DNA from: Calliopum simillimum | Taxonomy: Eukaryota; Arthropoda; Insecta; Diptera; Lauxaniidae | Reading direction: 5' to 3' | DNA: 64,000 nt | Assembly: GCA_951812925.1 (NCBI GenBank) | Contig: OX638370.1 | Location: 77,854,004 to 77,918,003, forward strand | Shown here: piece by piece, positions 36,179 through 45,518 of the stretch | Layout: each line of letters begins with the position of its first letter | Position numbering within the stretch: the first letter of the stretch is position 1 | Program-made: the position numbers and the translations under genes | Notes under the pieces: generated by a model | What the model was told of the DNA's origin: nothing | What the model saw: the letters and a program-made list of their open reading frames with translations, nothing else | Database searches by the model: none

Positions 36179-37057
36179 ACGCACCCTTGTTTATACTGAA
36201 ACTTTGATTAAAGTAGTGAATCCAAAGTGGACGCAGAAGAAATTTTCGGCTATTCCGGAGAAGATCGTAAGTTTGATTAACAATGTACAGAATTCCAAAA
36301 AAGTGAAAATATTGAAATTGTTTTTATTGTTTTTCATGCAAGATCCCTAGAAACTCCGACCAACTTTACAATGATTCAAAATACGAGCGCAACTTCAGCC
36401 GTACTCGGTTGAAATCCCGTCAGTGTAGAATCTGTGCGTGGTCATTTCAAGGGTTATAAAATTCAAAAGTGGACTGAACAGGAGAGAGAAGCAGTCAAAT
36501 ATTAGTAACACAATTTAAGTCCGATTCTAAGAATTTCGCGCGTGTGCTTGTCTATAATGGACGTTTCAATGGCCCACCCAGCGCCGTAATTGATTTTGAT
36601 ACACGTAAGGTTCACCGACTTTTTGATTAACACGGTAGAAACCATTAAGTCCTAATGGCAAACTCACTGGTAATAAAATTTATTTCGAAGAGGTTAAAAG
36701 CACCTTTGTGGGTGAGCGACGTGAATACGAGCCACACATTACCGATCCCAATAGAACGGCAATGAAAATGGACGGCTTAAAACCAAATACTAAATACAGA
36801 ATATCTATTGAAGCGACACCAAAAATGGGCGAGGGTGAAGAGTAAGTATAAAATATGTGATTTGTTATGTGGAATAATCTAATTTGGTTTCTTTTTTTTC
36901 CAAAAATAGATATTTTACTGAAAAGCGCACAAGAACCTGCAACACCAGCATTCATCTGGTATAAGGAACATTCTCACAAAGACTTGGCTAAGTTTAAAGT
37001 ACAATGCCTACCGAATACGGAGGGACATCCTGGTACACATTTCTTCACAAAATATAG
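36179..37057 (+). pseudogene. Nrg: neuroglian fragment with introns, decayed
   Basis: Neuroglian is the fly L1-type cell-adhesion protein, with extracellular Ig and fibronectin type III domains. The conceptual pieces match its last FN3 domains. The first piece ends FGYSGED. The second runs ETPTNFTM, ESVRGHFKGYKIQ, FARVLVYNGRFNGPPSAVID and PNGKLTGNKIYFEEVK to KYRISIEATPKMGEG. The third has LAKFKVQCLPNTEGHPGTHF. The pieces are separated by introns at 36267-36342 and 36842-36909, each starting GTAAGT and ending AG. The frame is broken by a stop near 36390, frameshifts near 36505 and after 36610, and an apparent loss of about 25 codons between FN3 modules. Retained introns rule out a processed retrocopy. 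It lies between the TIRs of the 3.5-kb element. Confidence 0.85.
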
Positions 37058-37235
37058 GTTGGTTGCTGTGTGTTTTTCAAATGTTGGCTGTGTGCGTAAC
37101 ACAACTCATTATAGGCGATGTTTAATTTGATAGAATTTGTTTTTGCTTAACGTTAGATTAGCGACTGTTAATATTTTTTTTTTAAACCTAGTTTGGTTTG
37201 TTAAGTTTTTAATTCTAAGAAAGACTATGCAATCA

Positions 37236-38197
37236 AAAATGTCTGAACGGGTCTACTTTCGGAGACATAGCCATCGGAAGATCTGGATATATCTTTTATA
37301 AAAAACGGTATAAGTTGGGAACCCCTGAATGCATTTTAAAAATATTGATGTCATATTAAAGGTATTTTATCGGACTTTGTAATTGCTTTAAAAAATTTTT
37401 CAATTTGAGTCATAGTTTTCGAGATAGGACAATTTTTCAAAAATTCACCCCATTTTTTTTCCCAAAAAAACCTTATTTTTCCCAAAAAATGTATTATTAA
37501 CCTATAACTTTTATAACTAAATTAGAAAGCCCAATTTATTTCCTTTCATTTGATATGCAACATGTATCTGAAATTGCATCATTAATAAATTTCTATAGAA
37601 AAAAGCAAAAATAGACCAAATAATTTCCTTGAAACTAGGAACTTTTAACAAGAATGCCAGAACAACAACAACTCAATTTGGCTACCAAACTATGTATTGG
37701 ATATACGATGGACTGATCCTCGGCCGAAGGCCACCGCAAAGCCAGTGTTGGATTTTTAGGAGTTTTAAATTCTGAGCTGCGGCCGTAGGCCCTCCATTTA
37801 CCCCTACTCTTATTTAAAATTACTGTTGTTTAAGTAGTAGTAAAGTTGTTGTATTTGTTGTCTGTTCTGGCATTGTTGTTGTTAAAAGTTCCTAATTTCA
37901 AGAAAATTGATTTGGGTCATTTTTGTTTTTTCTATAGAAATTTATTAAAGATGGAAAAATAACGATTTTTTGGGAAAAAAATGGGGTGAATTTTTGAAAA
38001 ATTCTCATATCTCGAGAACTGTCACTCAAATTGGAAAATTTTGTAGAGCAATTATAAAGTCCGGTAAAATACATTTCATATAACATCAATATTTTCAAAA
38101 TCCATCCAGGGGTTCCCAACTTATACTGATTTTTATTAAAGATATATCCCGATCTTGCGATGGCAATATCTCCGAAAGTAGGTTCGACCCGAACTTT
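37236..38197. mobile_element. foldback element nested in the 3.5-kb element
   Basis: The arms (about 37236-37685 and 37850-38197) are inverted copies sharing CTACTTTCGGAGA, TATAAGTTGGGAACCCCTG and TTTTTCAAAAATTCACCCCA. The spacer is GC-richer (CTCGGCCGAAGGCC and GCGGCCGTAGGCC). No target duplication was recognised. Confidence 0.65.
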
Positions 38198-38779
38198 TTG
38201 TTGTTGTTGTTGTAATTAATTTCTAGAGCCCTATTTGGGCAAAACAAAAAAACAACAACAGTCGCTAAAGTAAAATTTTTCCTTTAAATATAAACTACAC
38301 AAACTACTGTATTTTCAATAAATTTTTATAAAATGTAAGCTGCACTAGATGAATAAATCAATAAATAAAAAAAAAAAAAAAAATTCGTTATTTAATTTTG
38401 ACTTTAAAACAATTAAAATAACTGTAAATTACAGTTAATCTAGAAAAAACAGTAATTGAATTTTTGACTGTAAAACCATTTAAATAACTGCGATTTACAG
38501 TCATTTGATAAAAAACAGTTTTTGTCATTTGACTGTAATTTTTGACTGTCGGTTGCAATAAATTGTAAAAGACAGTAAAAAAAAAAATGACCTACAATTT
38601 CCAGTTAAAATGACTGTAAATGTAATGGGAGTCTTTTTGACTGTTTTTACAATTGTTTTTACTGTTAAATTTGTTGTTTTTACCGTCATATTTTTTTGAG
38701 TGTAACGGGAAAATATTTTTGTTTCCAACCGGGAGGCAAAAAGAAATGTAGACGTAGATATACGCTTGACAGTCTCTAA

Positions 38780-39420
38780 GACATTTTACTAACCAAGCCA
38801 TAAAGCAAATCTTCCGCCTCCTTATTAATTTGGAGCACAAAGCATTGTCCTTTTTTTTTTTCAGTCACATCAATATCCATCAAGATCTTTCAGTCTTTGG
38901 TGTCTATGTCGCTGCTTTGATGCTGTATCATTTAAAGTGTGGTTTCTGGTGGGAGCGGACTAGGAACCTATATTGAAGCGTTGAAATCTTGTCATTCTTC
39001 ATGATTTCAGATCCTTTACAGTTAATTCAAGGCAGAACTGAGCTTTGCAGCATATATTTAATGCGCCTGGATATGTTTCCATAAGCAAAACGAGCTTTTG
39101 TAGTAGCTTGGTATGGTCATTTGTCATTTGACCAAGTGGATTCTTGTGATCGAATAAGGCAATAGTTAGATGTTTTCTAACAAATTTACTCACCGAAAAA
39201 TCTCCAGGCAGAAGCCGCCGCTTGTTAACCTTTTTTAGAATAATCGAATTTCGGTTGGAGGAGTTACCTCCGCAGATCTCTGCCTTTTAAAGTCCGACTT
39301 TGCAGTGCTCATTTCATCTTTTTTGTAGTCCTCCAGGGAACTTTTGTCAACAAGTTTTTTATAAAGTTTATTTTGCTTTATGACCACCTTTTTTGCTCAT
39401 TTAAGGTTCTGAAGATCCTT
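38780..39420 (-). pseudogene. possible LINE ORF1 fragment
   Basis: Minus-strand pieces read FKRQRSAEVTPP and then, in another frame, FVRKHLTIALFDHKNPLGQM and continue to LLMETYPG. The KRQRS..TPP run and the following ..ALFDxxNPxGxM segment resemble ORF1 proteins of Jockey-type LINEs. The family link is by recall of pattern only. The best open part is 38999-39193. Stops and frame changes show decay. Confidence 0.35.
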
Positions 39421-39634
39421 CATTGAGGAGTTTCAGTGTCTACTGAGCCAGTTTTTTATATTAAAGTAGACGCAATCTTGTACTGGCGATGAGCATTTGG
39501 TTCTTTAGCCATAACGGACGTATATGGTTCATCTTTATCGGCGGGCTTTGGTGTGCTCAAAATTGCATCTTGCATAGCGTCGACAAGATTGTTTGTACAC
39601 AATGAACTTAATTTTTGCTCTGATCTTACGCTTA

Positions 39635-39870
39635 CTATTCCAAGTACCTACGCTTGCACTATAGAATTACGAAAATTTAGCTTATACAGGAAGTGCCAAG
39701 CCATCTTATCCGAGTTCCGATATTGTATTTACTATTCTTAGTGGTGAGTAAGATTTGTTTGGATTTTCTCAAAAAACACTTTCAGTAAGGCATTTTAAAA
39801 CTTTTTCTTTAATGGGCGGTACACCACGCCATCTTGTCCAAATTTACCTAAATTTTGCCCAGAGAATGGA
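39635..39870 (-). mobile_element. mini-me/DINE-1-like tandem-unit fragment
   Basis: Two eroded ~142-bp units in minus orientation are recognisable from GGAAGTGCCAAGCCATCTTA and GGGCGGTACACCACGCCATC, with the family's TCTCAAAAAACACTTTCAGTA between them. Neither end of the element is present. Confidence 0.6.
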
Positions 39871-39947
39871 TAGATATATATAGTTTTTTTATTTATTTTG
39901 GTTGGTTGTCATACATAATGCTCATAAGACTATGGCCTACATTTTTT

Positions 39948-40742
39948 TATACCCTACACCCAGGGTATATTCACTTTGTCCTTCCGTTTATAACGCAGAT
40001 AAGTAGGCGTGGCAGGTATGGAAAAGTATATATATTCTTGATCAGCGTCACCTCTTAAGTCGATATAGCCATGTCCGTCTGTTTGGCTCGCTGGCTGGCT
40101 GGGTAATGGCTGTGTGTGGAAATACATGTTTAGGGAAAACTAAGCAAGATAATTCAATAAAATTTGGTACACAGCCTCCGTCGTAAAAGTTAGCTCGGGA
40201 GATTGAAAATAAGCGAAATCGGTCAACGGACACGCCTACCACCCATACTAAAAATATCTTCAAAATGCAAATTTTGGAGTATATTTCACAACAATGCAAC
40301 CAAAATACACATAAATACTACGAATTGTCAGCGCAAGCTCTGAGAAAAAGCTGGTCGAATTCGGACAAGAGGGCGTGGCACCTCTCATATAAGCAAAAGC
40401 TTCAAAACGCTGTACTGAAAGCGTTTTTTGAAATAATCAAACTAGATTTGACTCGGACACTAAAAACTATAAATGCAAGCTTTAAGCAAAAACTGGATAA
40501 AATCGGACAAGAGGGCGTGGCTCCTCCCATATAAGCAAAAGCTTCAAAACCCTATTCTGAAAATATTTTTTCAGATAATCCAACCAAATTTCACTTAAAT
40601 ACTAAGAACTATAAGTGCAAACTCTGAGAAAAAACTGGGTGAATTTGGAGGTCGTGGCACCTCCCATATTATTAAAATTTTCAAAATACTGCTGTGTAGA
40701 GTATTTAATGTTTGGCCAGGCCAAAGGTAACACCCTTACTAG
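39948..40742 (+). mobile_element. mini-me/DINE-1-like Helitron-related element, copy C
   Basis: This is a complete copy. It has TATACCCTACACCCAGGG, the (TA)n tract AGTATATATATTC, the conserved core, a GGCTCGCTGGCTGGCTG tract, and three tandem units. The TTTGGCCAGGCCAAA hairpin and CTAG before T close it. The frames 40265-40534 and 40048-40299 lie within the element and are not genes. Confidence 0.8.
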
Positions 40743-41355
40743 TTTTTTTTTTGGTTTGAGCATTGGAAGTATTCGTTGACCGATATCGATCATTTTCAAT
40801 CCTACTAATTAACATTTATGACACAGCAGGTGCGCGAAATTTCATTGAATTATCTTGCTTAGTTTTCCCGTAAAATATACTACCACGGAAGGACAGATAG
40901 ACAGGCGGACATAACTATATCGACTTAGGAGGTGACGCTGAACAAGATTATATATCGTCTACAAGAAGACATCTACATTTTTCATGTTTTGAGAAAACAG
41001 TGTTTTAAGTTTTTTGAAATTCGTTTTATGTATGGGATTTTGAAGTTTTCTGCTTTTTATTTTTTCTGTAAAATTGAGTGGGGCCTATAATTTTTCTTCA
41101 TATTTCTGTATACTGAACTCAAAACATCAATATATGTAGATGATTTTGAAGTTTTCTGCTTTTTATTTTTTCTGTAAAATTGAATGGGGCCTATATTTTT
41201 TCTTCATATTTCTGTATACTGAACTCAAAACATCAATATATGTATGACTAGTTGTGGTTTTAACCCTACGATATACTTTCCCATGCAGGCCATATCCCCT
41301 CCTCTGCATTATATACGAAAGAACAAAGTGAATATAACCCGGGTGTAGAGTATAA
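40743..41355 (-). mobile_element. mini-me/DINE-1-like partial copy, inverted
   Basis: Directly against copy C is the 5' half of a minus-strand copy (GTTGACCGATATCGATCATT to the core near 40920-40950) and its terminal part (AATATAACCCGGGTGTAGAG, about 41330). The middle is replaced by a 106-bp sequence present twice. Confidence 0.6.
41038..41248. repeat. two tandem 106-bp units
   Basis: TTTTGAAGTTTTCTGCTTTT begins units at 41038 and 41144, and both continue to ACATCAATATATGTA. They differ at very few positions, so the duplication is recent. Confidence 0.85.
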
Positions 41356-41484
41356 AAAGAACATTACTATAGATAGGGAAAAGAAGTATTTTTCTTGTGC
41401 TTACTTCTAATTTAGATTCATAGCAAGTAAAAGGAAATCACCGAAATGAAATGATGTTTGCGTCATCTATAATCATGTTCTTTT

Positions 41485-42285
41485 TATACCCTACACCCAG
41501 GGTATATTCACTTTGTCCTTCCGTTTGTAACGCAGAGAAGGAGGCGTGGCAGGTATAGAAAAGTATATATATTCTTGATCAGCGTCACCTCCTGAGTCGA
41601 TATAGCCATGTGCGTCTGTCTGGCTGGCTGGCTGGGTGGCTGGCTGGCTGTGTGTTGAAATACACTTTTTGGGAAAACTGAGCAAGATAATTCAATGAAA
41701 TTTGGTACGCTGCCTCCGTCGTCAAAGTTAGCTCGGGGGATTGAAAATGAGCAAAATCGGTCAACGGACACGCCTACCGCCCATACAAAAATTATATTCA
41801 AAATGCAATTTTAGGAGTATTTTTCACGACAATGCAACCACAATACATACAAGTACTACGAATTGTAAGCGCAAGCTCTGATAAAAATTTGAGCGAATTC
41901 GGACAAGAGGGCGTGGCACCTCCCATACAAGCAAAAGCTTCAAAACGCTATACTGAAAGCGTTTTTTGAGATATTCGAACCAAATTTGACTCAGACACTA
42001 AGAATTATAAACGAAAGCTCTCAGCAAAAATTGGGTGAAATCAGACAAGGGGGCGTGGCACCTCCCATATAATCAAAAGATTCAAAATGCTATACTGAAA
42101 GAGTTTTTTGAGATAATCCAACTAAATTTCACTCTGACACTAAAAACTATAAATGCAAGCTCTGAACAAAAACTGGGTGTACTCGGACAAGAGGGCGTGG
42201 CACCTCCCATATAAGCAAACTTTTCAAAATACTGCAGTGTAGGATATTTATTTTTTGGCCAGGCCAAAATTTACACCCTTACTAG
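41485..42285 (+). mobile_element. mini-me/DINE-1-like Helitron-related element, copy D
   Basis: The best preserved copy here. It has the terminal TATACCCTACACCCAGGG, the (TA)n tract, the core, and a GGCTGGCTGGCTGGGTGG tract. Three tandem units with GGGCGTGGCACCTCCCATA follow, then the TTTTGGCCAGGCCAAAA hairpin and CTAG before T. No protein is encoded. Confidence 0.85.
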
Positions 42286-42991
42286 TTGAAGTTAGACATT
42301 GATTTTTGAAGTTTTTTGTTTGATGAAATCGATATCCTTAACAGTTTTGCTTAATGTAGTTTCGTTGTCGAGTTATTAAGGTCTGAATCCAGATTTACTA
42401 TTGATTAAAAACATAAATAAGTACAGCAAGGTTTATTTATGTACATAAGTAATTCCGTTTCTTCGAGAAAAAATATTTTCTTCATTAATTTCAGAATAGA
42501 AACAATTTTTTTGTTGGTTAAGTCAGAGTAACACATATACTTTTGAATAAAAGCATAATATTTTAAGTTTTTTTTGGCTACTGTGGTTCTTTGAATTTAG
42601 ATCAAGATGTATTACCTTCATAGGGTGATGTCACGGAGAGTTAGGGTCCAATTTAAATAGTTTTAAGGTAAAGTTTGATAAGTAAAATACCATTATCTAT
42701 CAGATATCATTATAAAAATGGATTTACACCTAGATCTGCGCCATAAGACTGAAAACAGCGCATTCTGCAACCTTAAGCATGAATATTTCAAAATCCTTCA
42801 GGAGTACGAGCAAATCTGACCGGATTTAAAAAGAAAAAGTACGTAAGGGTCCTGTGTGATTAGAAGCAAAAAATTTTACTTTTTCAGAGTTACAATCATT
42901 CCGTTTATTTTTGGTAATTCTAAACTGAATTCCAAGGTTTCCGCTTTTTTGCAAAGCTTTACTTCTATTCTATGCGAAGAAAGTAATAATA
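42286..42991. other. AT-rich background
   Basis: No gene or repeat is recognised. Confidence 0.3.
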
Positions 42992-43126
42992 GCCGTATTC
43001 TCGATCTTGTTGCATCGTAGCAAGTGCAAAATTATTTGAAATTTTTTTTAAAAATCAATAGAATTTGCTTTTGTAATTTCAAATAATTTTGCATTTACTG
43101 CGACGCAACAAGATTGTGAACACGGC
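42992..43126. mobile_element. 135-bp TA-flanked hairpin MITE
   Basis: GCCGTATTCTCGATCTTGTT at the left pairs with AACAAGATTGTGAACACGGC at the right. Pairing continues through GCATCGTAGCAAGTGCAAAA to a short AT-rich loop. TA flanks both ends, which fits a Tc1/mariner-type MITE. Confidence 0.7.
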
Positions 43127-43128
43127 TA

Positions 43129-44489
43129 ATATTTATAATTAAAAAATTTTTTAAAAAAAAAAGATAGGCGAAGAGTACCGGGTGTAAGCACCGTTTTGTT
43201 TTCGACTCATAACTCTTGACCAGATGTATATTATGCAGTCATATAAGTATCAATGGAAAGCTAGAGACCTTAGCAAACGGGTTCAAAATCCCTAAAAGCT
43301 GGCCAAAAGTCCAAAGAAAAAAGTTTTTTTAAATTAACTTTTATGGACAGTATTGTCTAACAGATATTCATAGACCTCAAAAAATTTGTCAGAAGGATCC
43401 AGGTATTCCTGCAATGCTCTTGGGATCTTTCCAAAAGTACGCTTCTCAGACGCAAAATGATGTGAGTTAATAGTAAAAGCTTAGTGTTCACTGTAAAAAC
43501 TGTGTGGTTACTGTACAACTGAACCGATTCTAATGTTTGAATATCAAATCTCTTTGTAAAAGAAAATACTATCGAACCTTTTCATTCAAAACTTGCAATA
43601 ATTTATACTTTTTTGATAATTGGGATTAACTGAAAATCAAATAATTTCACAAAATCTGTTTGCAATGGCTATAAAAAAAAGCCCAGAACTACTTCATACA
43701 TCGTCATACCACAAAGATTTTTTGGATCTAGGAAGATTGAAACCTTTTCTAACACATATAAAAAAATTGAGGTGCCTTTTTTTGCCTTTTTTGTTTGACG
43801 CGATTTTTTCTGAAGCCCCTATAGGAAAATTTAACTCATATTGCTTTCCAAGTGCAAATATGTGTTGCTCCCCAAAATGATAAAATTTTTATATTATTCC
43901 ACAGCTTACAATCCATGTTAAAGGAATCTAAAATCCATTTTAATGTAGATCAATTTACCGTTGCATACAACTCTGTCAAAGTAAAAGTTTTGAAATAAAT
44001 TTGTAGGTTAGGTTAGGTTGCGAGGGCATCGTCGGCATATATGCAAGCCAACATCCACTTAGACCATTCTGCTGGTCCATTGTGATTTGTAAATAAGATA
44101 TAAAAATTGTGCAAGCGTTGTTTTTTGCCATTTCGAATCCGCCATTTTGTTTTTTAAAAATCTAATATCAGATTCGTAATCAGTGACCCCAAAAACCCCA
44201 TAGTAAATTTTTTTGTTGGATTTGATTGCATATTTATGCAAATCATTCGCCATTTTCTTTTTTAAAAATCTAACATCAGATTCGTAATCAGCGACCTCGA
44301 AAACCCCCTTGTAAAAAATTTCGTCTCGAAACTTTAATGATTTCGACTTTTGGCCAGCTTTTAGGGTGCGTCAGTTGGAAAAATTCTATCGAAAAAAATA
44401 GTAAAGTGATAATTTTTGACAAAAAAAAATGTTTGGTTCGGTTGTGAGCACCCTTAGAAAATCGGCTAAAAATGGGAACGCAATCAAAT
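43129..44489. other. non-coding stretch with short repeats
   Basis: No gene is seen. AGGTTAGGTTAGGTTGC at about 44008 starts what may be an interspersed repeat (to about 44090, GGTCCATTGTGAT). A 108-bp direct duplication at about 44141-44310 carries AATCTAAYATCAGATTCGTA. Confidence 0.4.
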
Positions 44490-45439
44490 GAAGAATCTTT
44501 GGCCTGGCCAAAATTAAATACCCCACACTGCACTTAGTTGATACATACAAGTTTTTATTAAAATAAATTGTTTTATTCTTCCATAACTCCTCGGAGAGTT
44601 TAAGAACAAATTGCTTATATGGGAAGTGCCACGTCCTTTTCTACGAGTTGAACTAGATTTTGCGTAGAGCTTGCATTTACTGTTTTGAGTGAAATTTGGT
44701 TGGGTTTTCTTAAAAAAATCTTTCAGTATAGAATTTTGAAACCTTCGCTAATATGGGAGGTGCCACGCCTTCTAATTCTAATTCGCCTTCTTTTTGCTCA
44801 GAGTTTGCAATTAATGTTCTGAGTGTTTGAGTGAAATTTGGTTGGATTATCTCAAAAAACACTTTCAGTATAACATTTTGAAACTTTTGCTTATGTGGGA
44901 GGTGCCACGCCTTCTTGTTCGAGTTCGCCTAGTTTTTACTCAGGGCTTGCATTTATTGATCTGAGTGTTCAAGTGCAATTTGGTTGGATTATCTCAAAAA
45001 ACACTTTCAGTACACCATTTTGAAACTTTTGCTTATGTGGGAGGTGCCACGCCCTCTATTCCGAATTCAGCTAGTTTTTGCTCAGAGCTTGTACTTACTA
45101 TTCCTAGTATTTATATGTATTTTGCTTCTACTATTGCAAATAATGCTCTTATTATTTCATTTTGAATATATTTTTTGTATGGGTGGTAGGCGTGTCCGCT
45201 GACCGATATCGCTTATTTTCAATCCCCCGAGCTAACTTTTACGACGGAGGCAGGGTGCAAAATTTCAAAAAAAAATGTATTTCCACGCACACCCATCCAG
45301 CCAGACAGACGGACATGGCTATATCGACTCAAGAGGTGACGCTGATCAAGAATATATATACTTCTCCATACCTGCCACGCGCCCTTCTCTGCGTTACAAA
45401 CGGAAGGACAAAGTGAGTATACCCTGGGTGTAGGGTATA
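44490..45439 (-). mobile_element. mini-me/DINE-1-like Helitron-related element, copy E
   Basis: Minus orientation. The TTTGGCCTGGCCAAA hairpin is at the left. Tandem units follow with GTGCCACGYCYTYT phrases near 44627, 44759, 44902 and 45043. The core and GACAGACGGACATGG tract are at about 45300-45345, and TATACCCTACACCCAGGG closes the right end. Frames at 44965-45416 are by-products. Confidence 0.75.
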
Positions 45440-45480
45440 AAAAAGTAAAATTAATTTATTCTGGACACATTGATTCACAC

Positions 45481-45493
45481 AAATTCATCATCT
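45481..45493. repeat. target site duplication of the RTE (3' side)
   Basis: AAATTCATCATCT occurs here and again at 48651-48663, exactly flanking the RTE insertion. Confidence 0.85.
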
Positions 45494-45518
45494 GTATGTA
45501 TGTATTCTCCTTTAACTC

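Larger units (their letters stand above)
35193..38704. mobile_element. 3.5-kb TIR element carrying a captured gene fragment
   Basis: The ends are TACACTCAAAAAAAT and its exact complement. A TA at each outer edge could be the target duplication. For about 280 bp inside each end the sequence is dense with ACAGTCA, TGACTGTAA and related motifs in both directions, as expected of sub-terminal transposase-binding arrays. The interior holds decayed neuroglian exons (36179-37057) and a nested foldback (37236-38197). No transposase is visible, so movement would have needed an autonomous partner. The superfamily is unknown. Confidence 0.65.

Noticed and set aside
36141..36350. 69-codon plus-strand frame as a small gene
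   Set aside because: It runs in another frame across a neuroglian exon and the following intron.
43998..44025. AGGTTAGGTTAGGTT as a telomere-like TTAGG repeat
   Set aside because: Only three units, and flies lack TTAGG telomeres. It looks like the edge of an interspersed repeat.
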